Source: Ianthella basta (lineage: Eukaryota > Porifera > Demospongiae > Verongiida > Ianthellidae). From it: a stretch of 64,000 nucleotides of DNA. Where the stretch lies: NCBI GenBank assembly GCA_964019415.1, contig OZ025874.1, positions 2,184,512-2,248,511 of the forward strand, in the 5' to 3' direction. This document shows, in pieces, positions 12,601 to 22,178 of this stretch. The first letter of the stretch is position 1; each line of letters starts with the position of its first letter. The notes under the pieces are model-generated. The model worked only from the letters and a program-made list of their open reading frames with translations. It ran no database searches and had not been told where the DNA came from. The position numbers were made by a program, and so were the translations under genes.

Positions 12601-15600
12601 TAACTGAATGCCCGCCCTTCGGGTGGATTTCCAGTCTACAGTCAGTAAATTAGGCGTTTGAACAATCAAAAGCGTCCATTTAATTGGGAGCATTCCGTAG
12701 ACTTGTTCCGAAAAACTCCATACGTACAGAATTTACATATGTCAATCTACATCATCTAAAGGAATATCAGAATAGCGAACAGAAGGAATAACGAACCCAC
12801 AGGTTAGGTTGGAATACTGCTGAGCCGACTGCTGCCTCTTCCAGACTGTCCATGTAGAGGTCAGCAATAGTGGGTGAGAGTGGTGAGCCTACTGCTGTGC
12901 CATCTACCTGCTCATAAAAGAAATCTTCAAACTGAAAGTAAGAGGATCATAAGCACAGTTCGACAAGTTCCACCAGCTGTGGTGCTGGGATGCTAGTTCT
13001 CTCGGTAAGGGATTGGTCACTGGTGAGTCTCTCCTCTGTAACTCTGAGTGCCTCCTCAATAGGCACCTGAGTAAAGAGGTTCTTCACATCAAAACTCCCC
13101 ATGTGGTGCTGAGGTGTTTGTCCGTACTCCTCGAATCTTATCCACAAATTCTGCTGCGTTCTTCACTGTGTATCCATCTTGGCCTGTCAGTGGGGTAAGG
13201 ATACATGCCAGTTCCTTTGCAATTCCATAGCACAGGGTAGCCTCGTACCCAGTCCCTATTTCCATTCTGACTTCCACTTGGGAGGGAAATAGGGCCTGGT
13301 AACATTAGTGGACCAAGCCGTTGACATCCATGACGTCACAATCCACGTGACTTTGGACCAATTGGGAAGTAATATTGTGACACATCTCTTAAACTGTGCC
13401 ACAGACGAGGCTTTGGAAGGCAATTACGTACAGCTGTAGATTAGCACTAAGGTCCCACCTTGATTTGGCAACAAGGAGAAGTTGTGTGTACCTTCTTTGG
13501 TGGGAAAGATGTCTTCGTAAGATCCTACGAATTTGGGTCGACTTCCAGAGTCAACTGTTTGTGTTGGGCTACCTCAATAACAGCCATCAAGCTACACAGA
13601 AGATGTCCAAGTTGCCGATGCCCTTCTTGCAAGCAAACTCGGAGATATCGTCGTTCTTTGCAGCAAGGCCGGACAGATATGCCAACCATTTGATGATTTT
13701 GCGCCTGCGACTAGCAACTGTGAAGAGTGCTTTCCGTTTTTGCCATCTACAATCTTTTAGCGGCTCTCGGCAAACAAGGTGAGCTGATTCCCTCCAGGAT
13801 TCAATTATTCTAGCTACGTACTGCTAGTGTTTAAGTCACGTGCATGATTCTGCAATCTGATTGGTACCCCCCAAAATCGTGGGGCGGAAGTCAATGGCTT
13901 GGACCCCCCAATGTTGCCAGGCCTTATTTCCCTCCCGAGCGGTAGTCGGAATGGAAATAGGGATTGGGTACAAGGCTAAGCACGGGGAACCCACAGCTGA
14001 CACAATGGGTCGCATTGGTACATGATCCTTGTGGATCTTAGGTAGGCCGTACTTAATCTTTATTTTCTTGGTTGTATTTTATGTAACTTTATTTATTACA
14101 CTAAGTCACAGTAAGATTTGCAATTTTTTACCTTAAATAGACCACCAACCCTAGGCCAACTTCAGCTCAAATTCAATTACTTAAATAATTTCTCCCAGGC
14201 GTGCCATTTTCTTCAGTCAATTCTGTTGATTTCCTGCCATTTTACTTCCTTTTAGTGTATTGGGCGTAGGAAGTAGTTTCAATAAGGGGGGGGGGGGGGC
14301 TGTAGTGGTACGATAAAGGTTTGCGAGCGGAGGGGGCAAATTTTTTTCTATTGTGCAACACCTGCCCCTTGCACAATACAGAATGGAGCAGGATTGTGGT
14401 GCGGGACGTGCACTAGGGGCTGCACTGGCTAGATAAGCGAGACTATATTGCCGGGCATTCTACAACTTCAGACTTCAGTACAACCAAGAGACATCTAACC
14501 TACAGAAGGCACTTACCTACCTGGCGAACGCGCCATAGAACTGTGGGTAAATTATCCTACTGCTCCCCATCGTTCATGAGCTACAGCTGACGGAGAAGAA
14601 TAAGAATAATAAGAATAAGACTAAACACGAAAAGAGGCGACAATACTTTCTGCAGGAGGGCGCACTGGTGCTTGAAAGTAAGGTTAGCTCTGTAAACTGT
14701 ACAGCCTCCCATCCTTGCAAGCGGTTTCTTTTGTCAGTTCTTGCTTCTGTTCAGGAGCAGCGCTACTTTTTGTTCATGTTACAGCATAAAATAACCACCG
14801 TCATTCCTACATAGACAACACTACCATGCTGTCTGATAGTACTGAATGAAAAGGTTTTTGAGCAATTCATGCAACATAGATGTCATATAACAAATCAGGA
14901 AATTTTGACCCGTGGGTCTTTGTCAGCTGAACAACTGTTGTTCAGCTTGAACAAGAGTTGCTCAGCTGACAAAGACCCACGGGTCGAAATTTCCTGATTT
15001 GTTATATGACATCTACGTTGCGTGAATTGCTTAAAACCCGTTTCGTTCACGTATGATGCAACAATGAGCCTCTACAATAATATCATAAATAATACTGTAT
15101 GTATCACATCAAGTTCAAGTGTTGCAACATTAATTTGCCGCACTCCAGATGTCACCCAGTTATCATGGTATTCAATTCAATTCAATTCAATAACCAAAAT
15201 GGATACATCTCCAATACTGGAGGTCATCCCTATACTTATACACTGATATGTTAGCATGGCAAGTAGTTAGTTATACGATATAGAAGCTATTTAAAATTAT
15301 CTGTCCATCTTGAGCGTGGTCTTCCTCTTGGTCTCTTCCCCTCCATCTCTCCAACAAAAACTTTCTTTGTTAACCTCTCATTGCTCATTTCTTCCAGTCT
15401 AACCCTCCACTTCTCCTGCCTTCTCTTCACTGCATCCAAAACACTTTCTTGTCTCAACTTCTCCCTAATTTCTACATTTCTCATCCGATCCAACCTAGTC
15501 ACACCTTCGATCTGCCTCAACACCTTCATCTGGGTGGCCTGCACTTTCAGTTGCTGCTGCTTAGATAGAGTCCACGTCTCACAACCGTACAATAATGTTG

Positions 15601-18600
15601 GCATCACTGTGGCATTCACTACTTTCAGCTTAGTGCTCATGCTCAATTCCTTCCTTCTCAATACTACATCATTCAACCCTATGATCACCTGTGTTGCACC
15701 CCCAATCCTTGCCTCTACTTCCTTCTCCATTCTCCCATCACTACTAATCATCACACCCAAGTACTTCATTACATCTACCTGTTCTATTACCTCTTCATCA
15801 ATTTTGACTTCACATTCCTCTCTCTTCCTTGCAATCCTCATCACTTTAGTCTTTCTCCAATTCACCCTCAGCTCCCACCTGCTCAGCACATCACTCATCA
15901 CCTGTAAATTGTGCTGTAGCCCTTCCACTGATTCTGCCATTACCACCATGTCATCCGCAAAAAGGAGTAGCCCTACATCACCAGTTGACAACTTCACCTC
16001 CCTCAGAAACTGCCTTCTTGCCTCCCTCGTCACACTGTCGATAAACACATTAAAGAGCCATGGTGAGAGAGTGCAGCCCTGCCTCACACCTCTATGCACC
16101 TCAAACAACTCTGATTCCATTTCCCCAACTTTCACCTTGGCCCTTCCGTTGACATACAGTGCCTGAATTGCCCTTAACAGCCTTCCTTTCACCCCATAAG
16201 CATATAGCACTTTCCACAACTTTTCCCTGCTTACATTGTCGTATGCCTTTTCCAGATCCACAAAAGCCATGTATGTTTTCTTATCTTTCTCGATGGTTTT
16301 CTCCACAATTTGCTTGACTGCAAAAATTTGGTCATTGCACCCCCTGCCAGTTCTGAAACCTCCTTGCTCGTCCATCACTTTGTCAACTGTTGCCATCTTC
16401 ACCCGCTCATTCAATACCCTCGCAAACACCTTACCAACAGTACTCATTAGACTAATTCCTCTGTAGTTTGCACACTCTAGTCTGCTTCCTTTCTTGTGGA
16501 CTGGTACTACCACTGCATTCTTCCAGTCTCCAGGGGCTACCCCCACTCTCCACACCAAATTGAATACATCTGCCATCCACTCTATCACCACTTCACCCCC
16601 TGCTTTTAACATCTCAGGCAGAATCCCACAAATACCAGGTGCCTTTCTCATCTTAAGCCTCTTCACCCCATTTCTCACTTCCTCCCTCATTATTCCCATA
16701 TCATCCTCCTGCATTGCCTCACTACACTGTGTGTCTGAGAGGGGCTCTCCCACTTCATGGAATAACTCTTCAAAGTGCTCTTTCCACCTGCCAATGACTT
16801 CACCCCCCTCTGACAATACTTGACCATTCTTACCATTAATGCGAGTCATACTCTCCTTTGTCATCCTGTTTCCATTCACCCTAGCCCAAAAACGTGGCTG
16901 ATTGCCTTTTGCATCCTTCTCCAACTCCTTCCCAAACTGCACCCACTCATCATTTTTAGCCTTTCTGACTAATTTCCTTGCCTCTAGCTTTGCCTCATTG
17001 TACCTTTGCCTAGCTTCTACATTGCCAGTGTCCAGCAGCCGCTTATACAGCACTTTCTTCTTTTGCACTGCACTCTTCACCTCCTCATTCCACCATCTTG
17101 TTTTCTTTACCTGTCCACTTCTCCACCTCATTGTCCCACACACCTTCGTTGCCGCCCCCACTATACCTTCTTTCAACTCCTTCCATGCCAATTCAACATC
17201 CTTTCCTAATGCACACCCACCAGCTCTAGCTTCCTCATACAGTTCAGCAATTACTGCCTGGTATTCTCTTCTCACCCTATCATCCTTCAAATTGCGAATT
17301 TTAATCTTCTGTCTCCCCCTCACTTGACTACTGTTCTTCACTCTCCTAGCCTTCAGCTTTATCTTCATCACCACTAGGCAATGGTCACTTCCTATTTCTG
17401 CCCCCCTCACTGCCTTGACATCCATTACCTGCTTCCTAGCCTCCTTTCCCACCAAGAAGTAGTCAATAAGGGACCTGAGCCCTCTGCCTCTACATTCCCA
17501 AGTGTACTTATGGATTCTTTTGTGTGGGAACCATGTGTTAGAAATCCACAGATTGTACTCATTACAAAACTGCAGCAGTCTCCTCCCATTCTCATTGCAC
17601 ACTTCCTCACCATACCTACGAAGGACTTCACCCCAGATACTTGTATCATCACCCACTCTAGCATTCATGTCTCCCATCACAACCAATAAGTCACCACTCA
17701 CCATTCTTCCAACAGTCTCTTGCAGCCTCAAGAAAAACTCATCCTTGCTAGCATCGCTACAGTCCTTGGTGGGCGCGTATACTTGCACCACAGACACCCA
17801 CACGCCCTCTATCTTCAACCGTATCATCACAATTCGTTCGTCTACACACCTCCATTCCTTCAAAAACCGACCGAATCTTTCTGACAGCAAAATCGCCACA
17901 CCTGCTTTCGCTCTACCTGTCTGCACGCCCGAATACACGCACGTAGTATCCCCAATCATCCTCATACCGTTTCCTCTCACTTTCGCTTCACTGACACCCA
18001 ACACCTCCAGCCGATACTTCTTCATTTCAGCGACCAGCTCCTGTTCCCTTCCGTTCAACGTTCTTACATTCCAACACCCGAATCTACTTATATCACTCAC
18101 TAAATCACTATCATAGTTCTTAGCGCTCATCTTTCACCGTCCTTAGTTTGCTGGCAGGCTGTCTATGACCATCACCCAGCGCAGCTGCCTTCCGCCATTT
18201 TTTATCATGGTAACAAGCATATATAATGGTGACTACAGTATTATTATATTTATGATACTTTTTATGGTGCTTTATTCTGCTCCATATCAATGCAGATGTG
18301 GAAGTGGTGAAAACAGACATGAATCTTACAGAAGAAGAACTACATGCCCTTCAGACTGTTGGTAATGACAATATTGTGTGGCAAATGGTTGGTGTGACCG
18401 GAGTGGGAAAGAGCTTGTTAGGGAACTTCTTACGTGGAATCGATGAATTCATGGTTAGAGGTCCAGGTGTTGCCGGCTCTGTGACTGATACAGTTCAAGT
18501 AGGCTGCTCTGTCCTGAATGGCCAGCGATTGTGCATCGTGGATACTCCTGGCTGCTTTGATACTCGGCGTGGGAGAATGCAGAATGAAGAGGCTGAGAAC

Positions 18601-19620
18601 CTGGCAAATGATGCAGCCCATTTGGCTGTGGATCTCAGCAAAACTATTCTGATGGCTCGGCATGGCATTCACGCTTTCTTGGTGGTAGTTCGAGCTGACG
18701 TAACAGAATTGGTCAGCACCACAATGCTGTTGGACCTGCTTGGCATTATTGGTGACTATTGGAACCACACCATTGTGGTGTTCACCCATGGAAAGAGGTT
18801 TGATGAAACAAGTGAGGATAAGAAACACACTGCACTGGAGGTAACACTAAACAGTCCCACCAACTGCCCTGAAGACTGGAAGACTCTCATTGAGAAGGCT
18901 GGTAATCGGTATGTGATTGTTGAGTCAAAGGAGTGGCGAGATGACAAAGAATACCACAAGAGAAAGGTGGAAGAATTTATAAAGAACTCTTCTGCCATCG
19001 TTTCTTCTCATGGCCCATATAATGACGCATTGCTTTCTTTGGTCCGGGTTCACATTGAGAATGCCAAGCTTGAACTACGCCATGATTTCAGTAACGTGGA
19101 CAGTCCCGAGGCACAGGTTGCGGCACTGCAGATTGCATTTCCAAACATCAAAAGCTCGCTTCACAAGATTATTAGCATGAAGCTGGCTGGAGGGGTTGAT
19201 GTTGAAGCAAAGGAAGAAGAATTGTTGAAAGCTCGCAGGCGAAATGACCAGTTGCATCAGCAGGTCCTGAAGGAGCAAGCAGAAAAGCGCAAGGCTAAGG
19301 AAGCAGAAGACAGAGCAAGGGAGGAACAAAGAGTGGCCGAGGAACAAGCAAGAGTGGAACGTGAGGCAGCAGAGAAGGCTAGAAGGGAATTGGAAGAGTA
19401 CCTAAAGAAGCCTACATTTGCGGAAAGGGTTGTAGAGACACGTATTACCCGTGAAGGATTCCATAAGTGGCAGTATAAGTACACTGCTGAGGCTGTAGAT
19501 GTGGCTACAGGGATAAAGGCTGAGGCTAAGAATTACAAGTCCAAAGATGGTGCCAAGGATCATGCAAGAACCAATCTCAAGGCCATTCTACTGGAAAGAG
19601 GCATCATCCGCAAAGATTGA
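2689..19620 (+). CDS. CARD-TM-stalk-AIG1 GTPase-dsRBD-like protein, long form (unit A)
   Basis: Spliced model: exon 1 at 2,689-2,698 (MTS + G), exon 2 at 3,065-3,640, exon 3 at 5,701-5,784, last exon 18,296-19,620; all introns are phase 1 and the sum is 665 codons. Exon 2 encodes a CARD-like domain (SVEAILQDVKDDF ... VLADVDRGFGRTKEVGRLL), a hydrophobic segment near FISFAVSVVAIPCAAVVV and a Trp-rich stretch (PPWPF, MCWEGMPWTW). Exon 3 is a 28-residue Ser/Thr/Pro stalk. The last exon holds the GTPase: P-loop GVTGVGKS, G3 DTPGCFD, a charged coiled coil, then the dsRBD-like end. In unit B the CARD and TM parts are separate exons; here they are fused. Whether exon 3 truly joins the distant GTPase exon across the 7.3-kb alternative exon and transposon-filled introns is unproven. 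Confidence 0.55.
4978..5154. mobile_element. TA-flanked MITE, copy 1
   Basis: The ends CAGTGAAACC and GGGGTTTCACTG are inverted repeats flanked by TA on both sides (4,976-4,977 and 5,155-5,156), as expected for Tc1/mariner-type MITEs. Internal text repeats the phrases GTGGTCTTA and GAGGTGGTC in both directions. The copy at 5,457-5,633 is nearly identical. No coding capacity. Confidence 0.8.
5457..5633. mobile_element. TA-flanked MITE, copy 2
   Basis: Same 177-bp element as at 4,978-5,154, in the same orientation about 300 bp away, with ends CAGTGAAACC and GGGGTTCCACTG. The near identity suggests recent insertion or local duplication. Confidence 0.8.
6255..6340. repeat. Long near-perfect hairpin palindrome
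   Basis: Two arms of about 40 bp (GTAGTCTGGCGCGCTAGCCC ... and its complement) meet at GATTGCGCAATC with essentially no loop and about one mismatch. It could extrude as a cruciform. Probably a miniature foldback element; no protein coding. Confidence 0.85.
6399..6663. repeat. Three copies of an about 85-bp motif, one direct and one inverted
   Basis: The motif runs from TTTATGAGGCGTTGATGAGC to CTTCATCAGTT at 6,399-6,477 and 6,493-6,575, then follows at once in inverted orientation at 6,579-6,662. Read in the latter direction it holds CTGATGA, a GACC/GGTC stem and GAAAC, the order seen in a hammerhead ribozyme core and in pseudo-LTRs of Penelope-like elements. A cleavage-site stem could not be found. 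Confidence 0.8.
7347..19620 (+). CDS. CARD-AIG1 GTPase-coiled coil-dsRBD-like protein, short form (unit A)
   Basis: Alternative start: exon 1 at 7,347-7,356 (MGE + G, donor gtgagg), exon 2 at 7,904-8,227, then the shared last exon 18,296-19,620; the total is 553 codons with phase-1 introns. Exon 2 is a second CARD-like domain (ILQKFREKILSDVNAK, ETDIDRAKDSETANEILYDH, VLMDVDAGFGNTRQLGKLL). The GTPase has P-loop GVTGVGKS, SVT switch region, DTPGCFD, and THGK in the G4 position, typical of AIG1/GIMAP GTPases. A coiled coil (KARRRNDQLHQQ ... ARRELEEYL) leads to a final 70 residues with TGIKAEAKNYKSKDGAKDHA, which resembles the second half of a dsRNA-binding domain. This form has no membrane segment, so it would be cytosolic. 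Unit C has the same type of first exon (MEE + G). The intron of about 10 kb is filled with transposons. Confidence 0.6.
8228..9275. other. Intron sequence without recognised features
   Basis: AT-rich single-copy sequence after the second CARD exon. No exon with good splice sites, no inverted repeat ends and no tandem repeat longer than a few units were seen. Confidence 0.5.
9276..12179. mobile_element. Non-autonomous CACTA-like (EnSpm/CMC) DNA transposon
   Basis: The ends are CACTGGGAAAAAAATG (left) and the inverse of CACTGGAAAATAGATG (right), flanked by a CAT target duplication (9,273-9,275 and 12,180-12,182). CACT-type ends with 3-bp duplications are the hallmark of CACTA elements. Both subterminal regions (9,285-9,530 and 11,955-12,165) are packed with GGAAATGTAC-type motifs in both orientations, also typical. 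The 2.9-kb body holds a (GT)n tract at 9,601-9,662 and only short frames, none resembling a transposase. Confidence 0.7.
9601..9662. repeat. (GT)n microsatellite
   Basis: About 60 bp of GT with one early interruption, inside the CACTA-like element. Confidence 0.95.
12180..12789. other. Spacer with no confident gene
   Basis: A 61-codon minus-strand frame at 12,508-12,693 contains LHDNAHQNT, faintly like the catalytic-Asp region of mariner transposases (LHDNA.P.T), but nothing around it supports a transposase. Otherwise featureless. Confidence 0.4.
12790..14065 (-). pseudogene. Penelope-like element reverse transcriptase fragment, split by a MITE
   Basis: Read on the minus strand, 14,062-13,979 gives KIKYGLPKIHKDHVPMRPIV, the hallmark YGLPKIHK motif of Penelope-like RTs. 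After the MITE, 13,237-12,790 continues with IAKELACILTPLTG, VKNAAEFVDKI, SFDVKNLFTQVPIEEAL (RT motif A), then YFQFEDFFYEQVDG and AVGSPLSPTIADLYM. The frame shifts several times and both protein ends are missing (no YADD region, no GIY-YIG domain), so it is dead. The TIR-flanked insertion at 13,240-13,976 cuts it between the GSP and AKEL regions. Confidence 0.8.
13240..13976. mobile_element. TA-flanked TIR element inserted in the Penelope-like RT
   Basis: Long inverted ends start GCCTCGTACCCAGTCCC on the left and end GGGATTGGGTACAAGGC on the right. They continue inward for about 85 bp (CCATTCTGACT, GGGAGGGAAATA.GGCCTGG). A TA duplication flanks it (13,238-13,239 and 13,977-13,978). The core has no recognisable transposase. 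Removal rejoins the flanking RT homology, which proves insertion. Confidence 0.82.
14066..15159. other. Spacer with G-run and hairpin
   Basis: Contains a G-rich run at 14,286-14,300 and a long palindrome at 14,861-15,031 (annotated separately). No exon was identified. Confidence 0.5.
14861..15031. repeat. Long inverted repeat with a hammerhead-like core phrase
   Basis: Arms of about 70 bp (AGCAATTCATGCAACATAGA ... TTTGTCAGCTGA and its complement) flank a short spacer that itself repeats GTTCAGCT. One arm reads GCTGACAAAGACCC.CGGGTCGAAA, the same layout as the CTGATGAAGACCC...GGTCGAAAC motif at 6.4-6.66 kb, so the two palindromes are probably related. Confidence 0.8.
15170..18201 (-). mobile_element. 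RTE-like non-LTR retrotransposon, copy A
   Basis: A full-length element on the minus strand: 5' leader of about 70 bp (starting AAAAATGGCGG), one 947-codon ORF, 3' UTR of about 115 bp and a (TTGAA/GAATT)n tail. Perfect 10-bp target duplications TTATCATGGT lie at 15,160-15,169 and 18,202-18,211. A single ORF, short UTRs and a short tandem-repeat tail are typical of the RTE clade. It inserted in the intron just upstream of the unit A GTPase exon, antisense to that gene. Confidence 0.92.
15287..18130 (-). CDS. RTE-like endonuclease/reverse transcriptase, copy A
   Basis: The ORF of 947 aa begins with an apurinic-type endonuclease domain (residues about 1-260): FGCWNVRTLNG, GVSEAKVRGNG, VMGDMNARVGDD, SLIDYFLVG and GSDHCLV, which supply the catalytic Asn, Glu, Asp and His. 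The RT domain (about 480-770) shows PVHKKGSRLECANYRGIS, GFRTGRGCNDQIFAVKQ, AFVDLEKAYDNV, GVRQGCTLSPWLFN and FADDMVVMAE, with the catalytic DD intact. The C-terminal region contains MKYLGVMIS, LLYGCETW and ends RGRPRSRWTDNFK. There are no stops or frameshifts. Together with copy B it differs at about 2 percent of residues, so it was probably recently mobile. Confidence 0.93.
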   Translation of the reverse strand: MSAKNYDSDLVSDISRFGCWNVRTLNGREQELVAEMKKYRLEVLGVSEAKVRGNGMRMIGDTTCVYSGVQTGRAKAGVAILLSERFGRFLKEWRCVDERIVMIRLKIEGVWVSVVQVYAPTKDCSDASKDEFFLRLQETVGRMVSGDLLVVMGDMNARVGDDTSIWGEVLRRYGEEVCNENGRRLLQFCNEYNLWISNTWFPHKRIHKYTWECRGRGLRSLIDYFLVGKEARKQVMDVKAVRGAEIGSDHCLVVMKIKLKARRVKNSSQVRGRQKIKIRNLKDDRVRREYQAVIAELYEEARAGGCALGKDVELAWKELKEGIVGAATKVCGTMRWRSGQVKKTRWWNEEVKSAVQKKKVLYKRLLDTGNVEARQRYNEAKLEARKLVRKAKNDEWVQFGKELEKDAKGNQPRFWARVNGNRMTKESMTRINGKNGQVLSEGGEVIGRWKEHFEELFHEVGEPLSDTQCSEAMQEDDMGIMREEVRNGVKRLKMRKAPGICGILPEMLKAGGEVVIEWMADVFNLVWRVGVAPGDWKNAVVVPVHKKGSRLECANYRGISLMSTVGKVFARVLNERVKMATVDKVMDEQGGFRTGRGCNDQIFAVKQIVEKTIEKDKKTYMAFVDLEKAYDNVSREKLWKVLYAYGVKGRLLRAIQALYVNGRAKVKVGEMESELFEVHRGVRQGCTLSPWLFNVFIDSVTREARRQFLREVKLSTGDVGLLLFADDMVVMAESVEGLQHNLQVMSDVLSRWELRVNWRKTKVMRIARKREECEVKIDEEVIEQVDVMKYLGVMISSDGRMEKEVEARIGGATQVIIGLNDVVLRRKELSMSTKLKVVNATVMPTLLYGCETWTLSKQQQLKVQATQMKVLRQIEGVTRLDRMRNVEIREKLRQESVLDAVKRRQEKWRVRLEEMSNERLTKKVFVGEMEGKRPRGRPRSRWTDNFK

Positions 19621-20034
19621 GTGATCTTCTGCAATTAACTTTCATCTGCAATTAACCTGCAATCATGGGTGATTGTAATGCAGCTAATTACATGGTTGTA
19701 TGGTTTAACTTGTCTAGCTGTAATAATTATGCTTTGCACATTTGCTGTACATTGGTAAGCAAATTTAGCTCTTTGTAATTATATCAATTAGTGCAGAATT
19801 ACAATGGTATTGTACGTACATCAATGGCCAGAATATATGCAATTGGGCATGCATGCATTGATGAACTCTATTGATTATAGTATATACATTAGGTGCATGC
19901 AAATTAATGCATGTGACGTCTGCATCATATATGTATTAGTTATACCACGGTGCTGAGGTGTATATGGATTTTAGATGCACGAGACCCGAGGGCGCGAAGC
20001 GCCCGAGGGCGAGTGCGTCTAAAATCTATGGATA
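19621..20034. other. 3' flank of the unit A GTPase gene
   Basis: Presumed 3' UTR and spacer, AT-rich. A hairpin at about 19,970-20,030 has arms GATTTTAGATGCACGAGACC / complement around GGGCGCGAAGCGCCC. No gene. Confidence 0.5.
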
Positions 20035-20767
20035 ATGGAATGGATGGATGGATGGATGGATGGATGGATAAAGAAAATGTCTGCCTGCTGTAACGATTTT
20101 GGTTGGCAAGATGTGGGAGTGGAGCAGGTTAAAGATATGTCAGAGAATGAGTTGAAGAGAATGTTGGAGAGTGTGGCGTGGAGGAGAGTAAGAAAAGAAT
20201 GGAGTCAGGAATTAGAGAACAAACCAAAGCTGTCGATGCTGAAGAAGATTGTGGAGTATGAAGAAGAATCTAGTTGTGCAAATGTGAAGATGAAAAGTGA
20301 GAGGAGGGTCTTGATCAAGCTGAGGGGAGGTACTGCACCGTTTCAAATGGAGACGGGCAGATGGCATGGATTGAAGAGGGAGGAAAGAGTATGCAAAGAG
20401 TGCGACAGTGGAGAGGTGGAAGATGTGGTCCATTGGCTGATCAGGTGCCCAGCCTGGATTGTACATCGTGAGGCACTTTTGAAACAATGTCATGATCATT
20501 CCCCCAATTCTGATGAAGATACCACAGCAAGACTCCTGTGCCTGGCTTGCCACAACCACAAGATAGCAGCAGATATCCACACCATGTGGAAGGCGCGTTT
20601 TGGCACATAGGCCAGAATGAATTCCCTATACCCTGCAGGCCCTTAACTGATTTGTATATTGTATATGTGAAGGACATCATCTAAACAGTTTTATGTAAAT
20701 GTTGGTATATATAGTGCTGCTTTGGGCCAGCCTGGGCCCTAGTGCTGTATGGCATGATGCACTCAAA

Positions 20768-20798
<31 letters not shown>

Positions 20799-20800
20799 AT
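20035..20800 (+). pseudogene. LINE 3'-end fragment with Zn-knuckle C-terminus
   Basis: A 191-codon frame opens in a (GGAT)n run and contains RVLIKLRGGTAPFQMETGRW followed by CKECDSGEVEDVVHWLIRC, the CCHC-type finger common at the C-terminus of non-LTR retrotransposon proteins. After the stop at 20,608-20,610 a short 3' UTR ends in (ATTG)n at 20,770-20,798, like a LINE tail. Endonuclease and RT domains are absent, so this is a 5'-truncated copy. Confidence 0.7.
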
Positions 20801-21545
20801 ATACTCCGCCTAAGCGCGTCTAGGCTCTTATTCGAAAGGCGGGCTTCTTCCAGGACGACAGCTCTGAAGAGCGGCTGCCAAGTTTTGTTGAATTCGCAAG
20901 TGCTATGAAGTTTTTGCCTTACGTTAAGCCACTGGAGCAACACTCTAAGGGGCCAGTTAAGTGACTGAGGCTTCTGCGACGTTCTCGGCCTTCGAGGGTT
21001 CTTTGCGCTCGCTACTCGACTTTCTGTTCTCCTTGAAACAGTGCGTTCCCACTGCTGCTGTGATTTTGAGTGCCCTTGCGTACGAATTAGTGCGCGAGCT
21101 TGCTCTTTCTCGTTTGTGCACTGTGCGGGTCGCGTACATGGTTTATCTAGCTCGGCTACGGAGCGCTGTACGTTGTTGGCTTGCGTGCATTGATTGCAGC
21201 ATGATGGAGGGAAGTATTCTCCTTTTCAATGCTTTGCGGGCCCTCCCAAAGCCACGCAAAGTTGAAGCTGACTGCAGGTTGCTGCATTTGTACGTATGTG
21301 CTTTGGTGTGATTTGACACCTTCGTTGTTATCAATAACAACTTCCATATTTGGGCAGTGATATCAGGATTTAATCGCCCCTGTGCAGTATATAGCTTCTT
21401 ATTGCAGTTATACCCCAAAAACGGCTTCTTATTGCAGTTATATCCCGGCGGTTGCCCCGGCAACGGAGTATATATAATAATTATAGTATAGATATATAGT
21501 TGTATCTATAGAAATAAAATATGTATTTATTCCTTGACAAAAATT
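20801..21545. other. Spacer, no recognised feature
   Basis: Moderately GC-rich sequence with a 116-codon plus-strand frame (20,961-21,311) whose composition looks random (hydrophobic, no motif). The junction between array units A and B probably lies here. Confidence 0.4.
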
Positions 21546-21650
21546 AATGATTATGCTCCAGTCTGGTCTCTGTGTTCACCTGTGTGAGTTTGGTTTGGAG
21601 CTGAGGTGCCTTCTGGTGACAATACCTGTAGGTCTTTGAAGCATCCCAGT
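21546..21650 (-). pseudogene. Coiled-coil exon fragment of the minus-strand CARD gene (unit B)
   Basis: On the minus strand the frame reads SKTYRYCHQKAPQLQTKLT and then QVNTETRLEHNH before a stop. The first part matches the start of the coiled-coil exon at 48,893-49,505 (ALKT.RYC.QKAPQLQTELTQ), but the homology ends abruptly after VNTE, so the exon is truncated. Confidence 0.6.
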
Positions 21651-21800
21651 AGCAGTAGAAAGGGAGGAGTCAATGACAGGGCAGTATGAAGTGGAAGATG
21701 GAGCAACTGAAGGCAAGGCTGTGTTTTGTACAAGCAAACTGAACCTTCTCATACGTACATACATCACAATGTCACAAACACGCACCGCACACATAGTGAG

Positions 21801-21808
21801 TGCACACA

Positions 21809-21895
<87 letters not shown>

Positions 21896-21957
21896 CACCA
21901 CACACACTACAAGTACACACACACCATGCACATACCACACACACACACACAACACAC
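21801..21957. repeat. (CA)n microsatellite
   Basis: About 155 bp of CA with several single-base interruptions. Confidence 0.95.
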
Positions 21958-22047
21958 TCTTCAGCCACCGTCAGCACCCTGAAAGCCATTAATACACTTC
22001 ATGTCACAGGTATGCACTATGTACATTCCTCCCTACACACCAGACAC

Positions 22048-22066
22048 ACGCACAAGCACACACACA

Positions 22067-22131
<65 letters not shown>

Positions 22132-22153
22132 CACACACACACACACACACACT
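22048..22153. repeat. (CA)n microsatellite
   Basis: About 105 bp of CA, just downstream (minus-strand sense) of the exon at 22,179-22,377. In that sense it reads (TG)n. Confidence 0.95.
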
Positions 22154-22178
22154 ATCCTCCACAGCCTTACCATCTTAC

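Noticed and set aside
12508-12693. LHDNAHQNT phrase resembling a mariner transposase
   Set aside because: A single short match without the neighbouring DDE motifs or TIRs.
15381-18116. Plus-strand frames (up to 261 codons) opposite the RTE-like ORF, mirrored at 41,967-44,603 minus
   Set aside because: Antisense shadows of a clear retrotransposon protein; duplicated only because the element is.
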